Below are positions 1 through 11,898 of a DNA stretch of 64,000 bases, in pieces; within the stretch, counting starts at the first letter, position 1, and each line of letters begins with the position of its first letter. Under the pieces are notes generated by a model. It made no database searches. It was not told the origin of the DNA and was given only the letters and a program-made list of their open reading frames with translations. The position numbers were made by a program, and so were the translations under genes. This DNA is from Xiphydria camelus. Taxonomy: Eukaryota > Arthropoda > Insecta > Hymenoptera > Xiphydriidae. Where the stretch lies: positions 18,779,769-18,843,768 of the forward strand of contig OY783201.1 of assembly GCA_963678675.1 (NCBI GenBank). Reading direction: 5' to 3'.

Positions 1-371
1 ACTAGACGACATGTTTCCTCCGCCGCGGAATGGCATGAAATTAAATGCGCGGCGTCGCGCCGCCAGCATACCGAGGCCGTAAGCGAGGCTGGCTAGTAAA
101 GCATCGGTACGACACACATTTACTGTATACTTACCGCGCCGAAACCACACCGACCCGTGAGACAGCGGCCTAAGAATCAGACATACATCTGGCATTCCTG
201 ATCCAGTTTACCATGGTTACACCGTACCCAGTCTTGATTAGGTTTACACACGGCAGATCAGGTCCACAGCTTGCCATTTTATTTGTTCATAATGTATGTA
301 TCTTATGAGATTGCAGTGCAATTAAATACATTTGTATCAAAGAAATTTTAGTTGTAAATAATAAAAAAAAA
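1..371. other. No gene recognised
   Basis: No reading frame, RNA gene or repeat partner was recognised. The homology shared by 372-1345 and 16765-17726 stops at the hairpin, so this stretch is flanking sequence. Confidence 0.4.
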
Positions 372-575
372 ACGTGTGGCCGCCAGACGCGGAAGAAGTG
401 AAACTTCGATACCAGTTTCTCTGAATTTGATTCCGGTGGTATTAGTTTCAATTGGCTCTATACAAGTCTTTTACTATGCTTCTTCGTAGAGCCAATTGAA
501 ACTAATACCACCGGAATCAAATTCAGAGAAACTGGTATCGAAGTTTCACTTCTTCCGCGTGTAGCGGCCACACGT
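372..575. repeat. Near-perfect 204-bp hairpin, copy 1
   Basis: Two arms of about 89 bp (372-460 and 487-575) are nearly exact reverse complements, from ACGTGTGGCCGCC to the matching CGGCCACACGT. The loop of about 26 bases includes CTTTTACTATGCTTC. A second copy lies in inverted orientation at 17523-17726, with the same loop read on the other strand. The hairpin is the outermost part of the repeat that follows it. It may be a palindromic MITE, or a structural terminus that could form a long hairpin RNA if transcribed. Confidence 0.9.
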
Positions 576-587
576 TTTGTTGTTTTT

Positions 588-1345
588 TTCTTCACCCTCA
601 ACTATGCTCAGATCCATCAATGTGTGATTGTGTGAATTTAATTCTTCCTCTCCATCCTTGATTTCGTTCTGTACTAGTTTTAGGTAGTACCTTCATCATC
701 GCTTTCTTTACACGTTGCCTCTCACGAAACTCTTTTGCCCGTTATTTTCCTGTTTTTGCCATAATAATTTTAATATAACACACACGCGAAAGAATGTTCA
801 GTGTTCATTGACGTTTACGAAATGGAAAGTTTATTTATCTCGTTGCCTGTCACTGTATTATTTCGACCGTTCTGTGGCCTTTTTTGCAATAATAATTATA
901 AATTAACACACACACACACGCGCGCGCGCGCGAAAGAATGTACATGCACGGTGGTTACTCGAAAAAAAGTCGCGACCCCGATCGCAGACTACACGAGCTC
1001 CGTATGGCCGGCCACTCGATGCGGTAAAATCCGGAAAACTAAAAATGCGACAAACGAAATACAAACAACTCACAAATAACTCTGCGCCCTCTAGTCTGGC
1101 TTCTCCCAAGGATACGCTGAAAAGGGTCCTAAACGCCAGATTTATGGTAAGCCTAACAGTCCTCTTAGTGGAGGTGCGCCACTGCGTCGCCTCGTAATAT
1201 GAACAATAGCTTCCATTGCCCGAAGAAACCCTCTCGAGCAACACAAACCAGATCCCCTCTGCAAAGTCTAAACCACGATTGATTTTTGCTTCATTTATTC
1301 TTCAGTTTCAAATTAATAACTATAACATGTGCGATCAAGAATAGA
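588..1345. repeat. Hairpin-terminated dispersed repeat, copy 1
   Basis: This stretch is closely related to the reverse complement of 16765-17510, including the CA/CG microsatellite and a block at 1085-1250. The two copies stay parallel from the hairpin inward to about 1345. There the second copy continues into the arm of the 14.65-16.76 kb palindrome, while this one shows only patchy similarity. No protein family was recognised, and overlapping frames in both copies are broken. Confidence 0.85.
906..932. repeat. (CA)n-(CG)n microsatellite
   Basis: A CA run passes directly into a CG run. The copy at about 17175-17195 has the equivalent alternating CG/TG run on the other strand. Confidence 0.95.
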
Positions 1346-1559
1346 TCTCCTCGAGGTCGTAAATCCCGAAGGCACTACTGCGTGACACGACTAGTGACCG
1401 AAAATGTGGTATGGTGGATTTAAACCGTATCGGTTAGTTGAAATGATTTAACACTGCACTCACAATATTACTGGTGATTATATTGGATTCAAAGAGATAC
1501 AATAATTTCGTGATGTACCCGTGGTTTACAATTAGATACACTGCGAGGTTGTTTTGAGG

Positions 1560-1735
1560 GAAAGGTGTGGGACTGCGAACGCATTCGCAACCCCCATTCG
1601 CCAAAACATACCCCCCGCCTCGCTGTTGCGACCGATGCACAGATTAGATCTAGATTAGTGCGTTTTACTTAGGTTGCGATAATAGTGAGCGGTAAGAAAT
1701 GACGTAGAAGTCCCCTTTGCGACGGAACACATATT
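1560..1735. repeat. Dispersed repeat fragment
   Basis: Positions 1620-1735 match the reverse complement of 23461-23555, including a shared segment reading AGTGAGCGGTAAGAAATGAC. The preceding block around 1563-1625, with GGGACTGC and TTCGCCAAAA cores, has relatives at about 23350-23420 and 26815-26860. It is therefore an older repeat in at least three places. No terminal structure or coding sequence was identified. Confidence 0.65.
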
Positions 1736-2148
1736 TTGCGAGGCTGGCTCGCGAGGCTGCCGCGCAAGGCAGCCTTAAGACATTTTTGCCTCGGAATATG
1801 TAGACAAACGAACGGCGGCAGCTTCACTAGGCAAGGCGATCCAACACGTGGAACGCTTCGTGAGCCAGCCTCGCAAAGTCAACACATGGCTTTAACGTAC
1901 GCACGGTCGGGAGCGATGGAATGGGACAGGATCGCGGGCGACAGAATGGGGCAGAGTCGACAGCGGTGTATTGAGACAGGGTCGAGAGCACTGTATGAGT
2001 GAGACACGGTCGAGAGCGGTGGAGTGTGTGGGTTTCGTTACGATTTTCGTCTCCTCGGGCGCGCATTCAGTACCCTCTGCGCAAAGAAGTTTCACTTCAA
2101 AAAACCTATCGACATGACCCGTCAAATGCTGCACCGAAACGGATACAC

Positions 2149-2240
2149 AAATCCGGTTCGGAACTGGAACACAAATCCGGTCCAGAGCTGGCACTCAAGT
2201 CCTGTCCGGGGCTGATACATGTACCCGGTTTAAGGCCTCT
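2149..2240. repeat. 24-bp minisatellite, short array
   Basis: Three to four degenerate 24-bp units with an AAATCCGGTYCGGARCTGG core. Because the unit is a multiple of three, a frame reads as repeats like KSGPELAL, but this is not evidence of a protein. A longer array of the same type lies at 3041-3210. Confidence 0.75.
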
Positions 2241-2468
2241 GAGCACTACACCGTACAATACCCTGACCGTAACAGGAACGTGTCAGGCACGAAAGGAAGC
2301 ACTCCTATCACTACTATGCCCACTACTCGGCCGGTGACGGAACGGTCTAGTGAGTGTTGTCTGATACTAAACCATATAAAGAATATTTGGTTGCATGTGT
2401 CGATACGGTTACAGTCCTGTTATGGTCAGGGTATGGTACGGCGTAGTGGGCAGAGGCCTTTACCCGGG
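2222..2468. mobile_element. Small inverted-repeat element (about 247 bp)
   Basis: The left arm at 2222-2290 (CCCGGTTTAAGGCCTCTGAG) matches the reverse complement of 2405-2468 (CCCGGGTAAAGGCCTCTGCC) over about 60 bp with scattered mismatches. The interior has no coding signal. It looks like an old MITE; no clean target duplication was seen. Confidence 0.65.
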
Positions 2469-3040
2469 TCGAGTTTTTTGTACTGGCAAAACCTAAAGTA
2501 GCCTAGTAAGATCTAACAGCACCCGAATCGAATATTTTGACCTGTTCAATTCTGAATAGACCTATATTAAGATCTGTTTAAAACTGAGTAGACCTGGTGA
2601 AGAAGAACTGTAAAGGGATTTTTCTCTAAAACCTGAGTTGTCCTGATATGTCCTACCACGTACTGTTTAGCTCTCCTCGCTCTATAGCTCTGTGGCGACT
2701 CGTCACGCTGTGGCGGCCTAACGCCAGATGGCGCCGACCCTCTCGGCCCTCAGCTCGCGGCTCCTGGCCCCCGGTTCTCGGCTCTCGGTAGTAAAACTTC
2801 AGTAAATTTCTATATAAGAGGACCACAGAGCGTCTAAGGCAGGAGTCGGCCTAGCCTTACTGACGAATCCACAGGCCGACTCCGGGTCGACATGGCGAAT
2901 TCACTCGTCCGCCACAGACAATTTTTGAACGCGATTTTGTCTATATATAAAAATAAACAATTATCGCATGGAAAATTTAGAGTAGGGGTAGCAAAATTTT
3001 ATCGTTACGAGGACTTCCCAGGTCTTCCCAGGTCAAAAAA
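2469..3040. other. No gene recognised
   Basis: No supported gene. Positions 3025-3048 are an inverted match to 2462-2488 (CCCGGGTCGAGTTTTTTG), so pieces of the adjoining repeats continue here. Confidence 0.4.
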
Positions 3041-3210
3041 CTCGACCCGGGTAGAGTTGGCATTCATATCCGGTCGAGAGTTGGCGCACATATCTGGTCC
3101 TGGGCCGGCTGTCAAACCCGGTCCGGAACTGGTTGATGAATCCGGTCCGGAGCCGGTTAGCGGATCCGGCCCAGGGTTGGCCATACATATCAGGCCCTGA
3201 TGTGATAACG
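3041..3210. repeat. 24-bp minisatellite array
   Basis: Six or so degenerate 24-bp units with a TCCGGTCCGGAGCYGGYT core. In frame they read as octapeptides such as SGPELVDE and SGPEPVSG. The codon phase follows from unit length alone. Related to the shorter array at 2149-2240. Confidence 0.8.
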
Positions 3211-3405
3211 CGTTACATGCTTGACCAGGGCCGGTTAAGGTTGCCTGGCAAGGACCTGACTTTCAAGACCAGGCTGCCTTATTCGGTCCTGACGTGACAA
3301 GTATCGAAATTTCGGGTCGGATAGTCTTTGATAAAATAAGCCATCGCAATTTGTTTTCAAATTTTCAAAGCAATTAAAAATGGTCGGGTCAGAAAGTGAC
3401 CGGTT

Positions 3406-6400
3406 ATTCCGTATATGGGTCATTCTTTTACAAATCGTACAGATTTCAGCAGAAAATGAATTTGACTTTTTAAAATGCGATGAAATTTTTTCTCCTCCAT
3501 CTTTTCACCATTTTAGACACGTATTTCGGGATTTTGGTGAAAAAAAATTTCTTGGGAAAATATCCGCATATGAATTTTTGATGCTTCGCTAGATTTTCTC
3601 CAAACCTCTTATACTTGAAATTCATTATCTCCAGTTGTACTAATCGGATCAATGTCGATCTTTTTTTATTTTACACTTTGTTGCGTTGGCTTTAAAACTG
3701 TATGTTTACAAAATGTCTGATTGTTGGTAAATAAAAATAAATAACAATTTAATTGTTTAAACCGTTTTTACATGGTCGCCCCCACAATAAATTGATTCGG
3801 AAAAAGGCCATTTTGTTTGTCATTCTCTCATCTGAAAAACCCATTTTTCGAAAAAGTGGGGTCTTCATTAGGTCAGAAGATATGAAATATTTTCGAGCGC
3901 AGGTCATGCAGCGCGCGACGAGTCGAAGCGTGCCGCGTGCAACAAGTAGAAATGTGTAGAGCTTGTCGCAAGCTGTATTTGCAATCGAGAATACACATTC
4001 CGTTGTTCGAAAACGTAGCATACGTATGTAATAATTAATACCATAGTGTTTCTCTCTAAAGTCAATAAATATCGTGAATGTTTCAACAAGCGTATGATAT
4101 GTTGCTAACGCGATTGCAGTCCCGTATCTTTCTCGGAAACATTCATTTCGATAATTCTGCACGCTCATTATCATCCCGATCTAAATCCTTCTAATTTAGC
4201 ATCAAGTTCGTCATTAGGTATAATAGTACGGTGGTTCGACTCGACCATCAATTAGTAGTAATGTGGTGAGTGCAATGTTGAATCATTCGAACTAACGGAT
4301 CGGTTTAAACTCGCCTCATCCAGTCAACTACTGAAATCTTAAAATCCGCCTTGCGGTATGTTTGGTATAAGTAGCCATGTCGCGAATGAGTGACTAGCAT
4401 TCATCGCATGTCGCCCGAACAGTGAAACTAAGTTAAAATGCCAAAATCATTAAAATCTTTGAGTGGTTCAAAAATTCGAACAGATAGATGTTTCAATCCT
4501 TTCGATCTGTCTCCTTATCCAAAAATAAAAGATCAGAAGGTTCTGAGACAAGTTTTGAAACAACATTTAGTGGCTCTTAATTTACCGACAACAGACGAAT
4601 CCCTACAACAAAAAATTTGCAACACCTGCCGTCGTAATGTGTGTCTGAGTTACACAAAAAATAGTGAAAAAAACGAACAACACCAATCAAATCAGAAGGT
4701 ATGTTTCACTGTAAATAATAATTTCGATGCACAGTTTTTCACTGAAATTTTATCAACAATATAATACGAGTTTAAAAAATGTCTTAAAGTTTAAAAATGA
4801 ACTGTTTAACTTCAGGTTTATTGATGTACGTATGAATTTTGTATGTTTCAGAACGAAGAAATTAGTGATTATAATTTTGTCGCGTTGGAAAATAATGACG
4901 ATAACATGGAACATCTTCCTGAAAGTCCTAATATATCCTTTGAGGGAGACGAAGTGGTGGTCTCTGAAGTAATTGATGCTATCAACAAAGGGTTAGATTT
5001 AATAGGAATTTCACCCATTCAAAAAAGAAGAGTTCCTCGACAGTGTTATTCGAATGAAAAGATGAAAAACATATTTGAAGGAATGTCTAAAAAAAATATT
5101 TCATAATTGTATGGATGATAATAATGATAGCGTTGAGGAAAGTGATGAAGATAATTTATTGCAAGTTTTAAAGGACGAATTTAACGCGACCGTAGAACGT
5201 TCAAAAAGAATGAAAATTTTGACTATTTTTAATCTGTGATTTCTCTGAAAATTATGCTTTTGTTGTTCAAAATGCTGCACAAGGCTTTCACTGGAATAAT
5301 GATCAGGCTACAGTGCACCCATTTGCAATTTACTACAGACACGATGACGGCGAGATCCAATTAAAAAGTTTTGTGATCATATCAGAATGTTTGCACCACG
5401 ATACACTATAGCAGTCCATGTGTTTCAAAAACATTTAGTGGATTTCATTAAAAAAGAATTAAGCCAAATTTCAAAAATCATATATTTTTCTGATGGGTCA
5501 GGTGCGCAGTATAAGAACAGAGAAAATTTCGTCAATCTCACGCATCATGAAACAGATTTTGGTCTAACTGCAGAATGGCACTTTTTTCCAACGTCCCATG
5601 GCAAGGGTGCGTGCGATGGGTTGTGGGTGGGACTTTAAAAAGGTTGGCTGCAAGAGCTAGCCTTCAAAGAATTTCCAATCCAATCCAAACGCCGAAACAA
5701 TTATTTGAATGGGCGAATGAGTCTCTTCCTAATATTTCATCACAATTTGTAACAAATAAAGAATATGAAGAGAGGAAGAAAAAAATTAGAGACAAGATTT
5801 AAAAAGGCTATAACTGTAAAAGGGACGTTGACATTTCATTGCATCATACCAATCGCGAAAAAGAAAGTGCAAGCCAAGCACTTTTCATTGCAACAAGAAA
5901 ATGACTCAATAGAAGTTAAAGTCATGGAGTAAAATATATACCAAAGAAAATATACGTCGATAGAAATTACATTACATCTAATAATGGATTGTAAGTTTAT
6001 GAATAAATGTACTTAATTTCATTACTTGAATTTTTCTACCTTTTTTATATATTAGATAAGTTTTCCTTATGTTCCGAAATATAAACTGCTTCAGTTTGAA
6101 AGTTTTTTTATAAGTTAACTTTTACTTTTTATTTGTCCTTCTTTGGATTATGTGCATTGATTGTTATTCGTGAATATAATCAACACACATTTTCAAACTG
6201 TAATGTAAGATAGTAAACATTTACAAGCGAAAAATAGGTGCAAGCCTGGACAGACTGCGTAAGATCTGTAATGGACGCGGAGCTCGCTGCATGACCTGCG
6301 CTCGAAAATATTTGATATCTTCGAGACCCCTAATGAAGACCCCACTTTTTCGAAAAATGGGGTTTTCAGATAAGAAAATGGCAAATAAAATGGCCTTTTT

Positions 6401-6788
6401 TCCGAATCAATTTATTGTGGGGGCGACCATGTAAAAACGGTTTAAACAATTAAATTGTTATTTATTTTTATTCACCAACAAGCAGACATTTTGTAAACAT
6501 AAAGTTTTAAAGCCAACGTAACAAAGTGTAAAATAAAAAAGATCGACATTGATCCGATTAGTACAACTGGAGATAATGAATTTCAAGTATAAGAGGTTTG
6601 GAGAAAATCCAGCGAGGCATCAAAAATTCATATGCGGATATTTTCTAAACAAAATTTTTTTGTCAAAATCCTGAAATACGTGTCACTTAATTTCATATAA
6701 ATAAGTTGTAAACGAATTTTCAGACAATTCTAAAATGTCAAGTTCAAAGTGGTGTACGGTTTGTAAAAGAATGACCCATATATGGAAT
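3406..6788. mobile_element. 3.4-kb DNA transposon with ~550-bp inverted repeats
   Basis: Positions 3406-3960 match the reverse complement of 6245-6788, allowing small indels. Outer ends read ATTCCGTATATGGGTC on the left and ATTCCATATATGGGTC on the inverted right. Between them lies one broken gene of a transposon-borne family (4438-5801). The size, layout and single gene indicate an autonomous-length but inactive copy. I saw no convincing target duplication (flanks CGGTT and GCCGC), so the superfamily is left open. Confidence 0.85.
4438..5801 (+). pseudogene. Broken transposon gene, DFSENY / HGKGACDG family
   Basis: I do not know an accepted name for this family, but its signature is familiar from many unplaced insect and other invertebrate genes. 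The start at 4438 opens a frame with a CFNPF motif followed by a CNTCRRNVC cysteine cluster. An intron is likely from about 4700 to an acceptor near 4851 (TTTCAG), leading into an acidic linker. Coding then continues with frame changes: DFSENYAFVVQNAAQGFHW (about 5238-5294), VHPFAIYY, then IYFSDGSGAQYKNR (about 5481-5522), AEWHFFPTSHGKGACDG (about 5572-5622) and, after a frameshift near 5625, GGTLKRLAARASLQ. Stops or frameshifts near 5104, 5237, 5390 and 5625 make it a pseudogene. The Asp-rich conserved blocks would fit an RNase H-like transposase core, but that is inference. It lies centrally between the long inverted repeats of its element. Confidence 0.75.
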
Positions 6789-8728
6789 GCCGCATATGTA
6801 CCTACCTATAAATAAACCTCTAGTAAATTACTGTTTCCCGTAAGACAAGGGTTTAAGCAGAATCGTTTAACTTGAGGTACGTAATATTCTTCATGGATTA
6901 CATCCCCATTATACAATAACTATTGCATCCAAAAAAACTTATATAATTAATTTGGAATATAATAATGGTGCACGATCTCTACGGCATATGGTGGTACGAG
7001 GTTTGATTTGACGAACATTTTTTTCGCTCCAATCCCCTCCAATCTCCATACAGAGGTTGCCGGAGAATCGAAAACTACTTTAAAGCAATTAGAGGATTGT
7101 CAACCCATCCCGTCCTACTGTCGGTTCCCATAAGACGCATCCTTCGAGTGGCGGCTCAACCGAAGGATCCCTACGGCACTTAAACTCCCCTGGATCGAAA
7201 ATCAGTTTGTAGCCATATAGGGAGTGATTTTATTCTCTGCTCGCACAATTTAATTTCGTTAAATCATAGCGAACCAGTATATTTGTTAGTAGACGAATTA
7301 CTTGACTTTATGAAAAATGTTCAGTATTAGAATTTCAGTATTGAAATATATTACAATTAGAATGACTTTTTCGAGGTACTCTAATATTTTGTATTTGAGA
7401 TTGGAAAGAATCTAAATCTGGGAAAAAGGAAGACTTAGTTTACATTTTTCTAATTCCAAAATATATTTCGTCCCAAGAATTTTAACTAACGAAGGATTAC
7501 TTTATTTTGAGAACTAAATACAATATTTCATACAATTTTTCAAGTCTCCCATCGCAATCAACTGATCTTAAAGTTTGTTATCCGAATTTTTTGCATTAGT
7601 ATTAACCTTTTTTAGTAAATATCATCGTAAGAAATAATGTTTTCGAAATAACGTTTATATATTGTTCCTGTATCATTTGAAGAAAAAATAACAGAAATAT
7701 TTATGCAACGTGAAACATTCTACCTCAGCAATGTTTCAATTAATTATCGATGTTTAAACGATATTTACTACTTCAGTACCTACACTATTTCCGTGTCGCC
7801 CCATCTCTCGGGCCCTAAAGAAGACGTATCTATTTGAGTACAATAATAAAGCTCTTTTCCAATTTTCTCCTTCTACTCAATTATTCCTTTACCGTGTATG
7901 GACATTGGACCTACCTAACTCCTCCCATTCGACTCGTTGATTTGCCTTAATTTCGCGAAAGGAAAAAAAATGCAAGCAGTGTGGTCGTCGGAGCATCCCC
8001 CTCCCCCTTTACCCTCTCTAAATGGAATACATCGCGGAAGGCTTCCGGCGGAGCCACGCCCATCCTATAGTCAGATTAAAAGGGTAATAATCAAATACGG
8101 TACGCTTTATTCCCCCGCATCCCTCGTAATTCCATGGAAAATATATTCCTCCCCAATCTGGAGGCCCCACCCAGGCTGTTAAATGTAATCTGGTGTAGTG
8201 TTTGTTACTTCTTACTCTTCCATCCCGCTCAGCCATCCCGGTTTTCCAGTTCCCCGGTCCCATTGGTATAGGCCTGGTAGGCGCCGAGCAAGGGGTTAAC
8301 CTCCTCCATTATTCAGCCGTTCATTATATATGAATAAATTTTCGAGTAATGCCGAGATAAAGCAGCCAAGTTTTAGGTGCTCGCTTCGCTCTGAATATTT
8401 AGAGGGCGCTGTCACGCAATACCGTTATGCTCATCTAGTTTCTAAGTTGGAGAGTTTCGTATCTGTACCTACTCATTAATGTACGCCTTTTACGAATCGC
8501 TGTATACTAATAGTTTGTTCTGAACGTATTACAAAACCTACACAGTAATATATGTATAGTATGTGAACTAAAGTTTATGTGCTTAGAGTCACGTGAGTCC
8601 ACTTTGTGGATTAACTTGTTATGCGGGAGACTAATTGACGGTAATAATTTTTTTTAACGTAAGTTTGAAAATTTGGATAAAATTATTCAGCCCTGTATTT
8701 TGTCATTTTTCATTTTCGACCTTTTTAA
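6789..8728. other. No gene recognised
   Basis: AT-rich sequence without a supported reading frame or recognised repeat. A small pyrimidine-rich, less AT-rich patch lies around 7985-8280, with overlapping short frames on both strands and no recognisable protein. Confidence 0.4.
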
Positions 8729-8742
8729 GGGGGGGGGGGGGG
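8729..8742. repeat. Poly-G tract
   Basis: Fourteen consecutive G residues. Shorter runs recur at about 10687-10697, 34470-34481 and 59657-59666. Confidence 0.95.
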
Positions 8743-8879
8743 AGGGCTAACGAGTGGAAAAAATTTCTATTTTTACCAATTTATTTTAGAGCTATTGTTG
8801 AAGTAGATATATTTTAATGTTTCGCATGTTATAAAGCATCATTCGAACAACATTTTGTAATTTTTCTATAGAAAAATAT

Positions 8880-9470
8880 TAAGAAATAAGCCGGTGACGA
8901 AGCATTTTCGAGCTCGCCCTTTAGAAAAGATGATTTGCGGTGGACACTATATTTCAGCGTAGAATGATCTCAAATCAAAAAATCAAAGCAATTTAGTTAA
9001 AACAGATGTTTTTCTAGACTCCTACGTTTTTCTTTAATTTTTTTTCCATTTTTAAATTTTCGGTGGTTGTTTGAAGTAAAAATTGCGATTTTTCACGAAA
9101 AAATCCGTCATTTTGTTGCTGTAAAACCCCCTTAATGTAACAAAAAGAAAAGAAAAACGTAGGGGTCTGGTATTTTATATGTAGAAAGAGTTTGTACAAA
9201 ATTTGAAAAGAATCGGTGCAGTAATTTTTAAATGACGATGTCCACGGACTTTTAAAACTTGGTTTCGAGAAACAAGCGTTTAAAGCGCCGAGTTCTTGCC
9301 GCTCCGCAGTATTAGAGGAGCGGAGACCTTTAAGGTCTATGACAGAGAGTTTTGCTCCGATTGACTTGAAATTTTGACACAACATTCTTTAAATGTTTTA
9401 CTATAAGAAAAGGCAATAAAAAATGATTTTCAAGGAAACGATATTTTAAAATGCAGCATACACCATAGTA
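8880..9470. repeat. Degenerate foldback-type repeat remnant
   Basis: A segment near 9020-9045 (CTCCTACGTTTTTCTTTAA) pairs with the reverse complement of 9140-9166. The text at 9255-9440 (GCGTTTAAAGCGCC, GATTGACTTGAAATTTT) resembles the interior of the TTAA-flanked elements at 11899, 20095 and 51045. Ends could not be fixed. Confidence 0.45.
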
Positions 9471-9767
9471 TTATAAGCCTATCTTTCGCGCACTCATTCC
9501 TTAACATAAATGCGTCTCTTATGACTTTTCGATGACATAATACAGTAGAGAGAAACGCACTTATAACTTTGTGAATAATTATTTGTTTGGACATTTTCTT
9601 TTTCGTGTGGCATTAAATCTGCATACAGATTATAAATTGGATTAAAAAATATGAATATTTTTTATGCGATAACCGAACTTTCGAGATCAAATGTCAAAGT
9701 CTATCCAAAGTGTCACTTTGGTGAAGTGCCGCTTTGGATTGCCGTAAGTTCCCAGGAATGGGTAACG

Positions 9768-9870
9768 TAAGGGATCGTAGGAAGTCATATCATTGGCCAG
9801 TATACTAACTCTGAACAGAAGTAAGCTCTTCCTATTTCACTCCTCTTAGCCATTCCACCCTGTATATATT
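9768..9870. repeat. Dispersed repeat end, copy 1
   Basis: About 100 bp related directly to 12920-13016. Shared elements include GGGATCGTA, a segment like TATCATTGGCCAGT, TCTGAACAGAA and the terminal CACCCTGTATA, which resembles the end of TA-target insect MITEs. Confidence 0.65.
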
Positions 9871-9977
9871 TATTCGCAGATAGACGGAACGTAAATGATC
9901 GTGAATATAGTTGCCCATTTGAGCGTAAAACGTAGTTGCTTTACTACAAGAGCCAATTCAATCTTATCATCTAGCTA

Positions 9978-10202
9978 CACTGAGAGAAAAAAAATGGTAT
10001 ATTCAATTAAATCTGCGTTTACGGGTGGGGGAATGTAGAATTTATTGCTTCAACTAATAAATTTTGTTATAACGATTAACGGCTATTTGAAGGAAACGGG
10101 CTGTAGTTCATTTGAGTCAATTATTAGTCCAAGTAACTAAATCTGCACTCCCCCATCCGTAACCGCTGATTTAGTCAAATTTACTATATTTTTCTCTCAG
10201 TG
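9978..10202. mobile_element. 225-bp TA-target MITE
   Basis: Inverted termini begin CACTGAGAGAAAAA and stay similar for about 58 bp, up to GGGTGGGGGAATG and its counterpart. The element is flanked by TA on both sides (9976-9977 and 10203-10204). It has no coding capacity. The TA duplication fits the Tc1/mariner group; the parent element is not in the window. Confidence 0.85.
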
Positions 10203-11229
10203 TATGCTCGCGGTGATTTATGTTCAATCACCCATCTGTTATCAAAAAGTGATAGTAGAAAGGTGAGGACTATGTGATACATTCAGCTTCTTGCTTCATG
10301 TTAGCTCAAGTGAGTCCCATACAGAGCAGAATAGGGAGAGCGATTCGGTTTCCTCGATGCCCAAATCTTTTCGCATCTTTTGTCGTTAAGCGTATAATGG
10401 AATGGCGAAAAGCGCCGAAGTAAATCCGTTTCCGATACCCTTTGTAATTTGAGATGATCGGCTTGTCCTGGCCGTGGCGGGATCTGCCTCCTGTCGTAGA
10501 TGTCACTAGACGTATCAGTGGGTTGTGACGTGATCCCGAGGGCAGCAGAGTTCGCGAGAACCCACCGATTCTCGAACTGGGTAGCTATGGGTAAGTGGGG
10601 GAGAGAAGGAGAGCACGGGAGAGCACGTAGATGGAGGAATCCTGACGCGCGGTCGGGGTGCGGATGCGGGGGTCGAAATAACTGAAGGGGGGGGGGGGCA
10701 GAGACCGGCACAAAGCCCGTTAATGGATGTCCACTCCCCGTCAAGGATAGCTTTATCTACTCGCTTAATCCCGGTGTACGAGAAAGTGAGGCGAGAGAGA
10801 CCGACGAAGGTAACCTTATGTACCTATCTATGGCGTGAAATTTGACAAGCAAGAAATATACGAACCGAATTTCGAAAGACCAATACGCGACTGTCAATTA
10901 TAAATAGCTTTTTTCCTGCAAGTACCAAGTATAATTTGAAAAACTTATAAATTTTTCATTGAACGTTACTGTAGAAAAAAGGTAGAGTTCGAAATATGGT
11001 GAAACAAGAGACTTCACCTTGTTTCAATTGTCATATTGTACAGTACTTTATGAAACATTTCGAACTGCTTCTAATGATTATTTGGAATATTTGCCCTAGT
11101 AAGGTTCCGCCGTAAAATTTTTGATACGTAGTTTCTCTCTCTCTCTAGTGTTAAAGATATACCTAATCGAACTTCATATATAAGAAACTCTATTTTTCTG
11201 ATCTATAGTCGTACGGGACTGTTAAATTC
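10203..11229. other. No gene recognised; local G+C-rich patch
   Basis: A G+C-richer stretch at about 10500-10740 ends in a poly-G run. It carries overlapping frames on both strands, but none has a domain I recognise. The rest is AT-rich with no repeat partner seen. Confidence 0.35.
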
Positions 11230-11305
11230 TCGGAGAAAAAAGAACTGCACGAATTACAATTTGACTATAGCATAAACTATGATTCCGTCCAGAAAACTGT
11301 AATTA

Positions 11306-11883
11306 GGCCAGGGACGCACTAGAGTTAAGTTAACGCGCGTCATGATGCGCGTTGTCTATAATGCGCGTTGCAGTACTCGCCATACAATCAGCAAATCGCG
11401 CGTGAATCATGTCACTTCTCGGGTGGAAATGACAAGTGGCTACGTTTTCTTACTTTACTATGAAATATGTAAAACTACGTACTATGTAACATGTAAGTTT
11501 TTAGTGTAAAAAAAAGGGTCGAGAATGCATGAGGGTTTTTTTGGCGTAAATGAGAAGTCCGTAATAAAGGAGAAATCAGTGGAGACATTGGGGGTTCGCA
11601 CCGAAGGCCATAGTACCTATAACTAATGGGTAACATTGTTATAAACCTCGCAAAAGCAGGAGTACACGCGTACACCGCCGTACAAGACAAGATGCAATCG
11701 TATGCGCGTTCAACGCGCGTTTAGCTTAATTCCGGCGTTGTCTGAACTAACTCGCGGTGGAACGCACATTAAAATACCGCGCGTTGACTATGTGGCTTGT
11801 TGTACTTCAATTTATATAATGCTGAAACGCGCGTTGTAACGTGTGTCATAACGCGTTAACTTAACGCTAGTGTGTCCCTGGCC
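11306..11883. mobile_element. 578-bp PIF/Harbinger-type MITE (TTA duplication)
   Basis: Termini GGCCAGGGACGCACTAG and GGCCAGGGACACACTAG (right end inverted) continue into GTTAAGTTAACGCG. The flanks are TTA at 11303-11305 and 11884-11886, the TWA target typical of PIF/Harbinger. The interior is rich in CGCG and ACGCGCGT motifs and has no transposase. The uninterrupted copy at 24165-24412 supports the insertion point. Confidence 0.85.
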
Positions 11884-11898
11884 TTACACAGTAATTAA

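Noticed and set aside
10301..10744. 147-residue minus-strand frame
   Set aside because: Lies in a G+C-rich patch with overlapping frames in other phases; no family signature.
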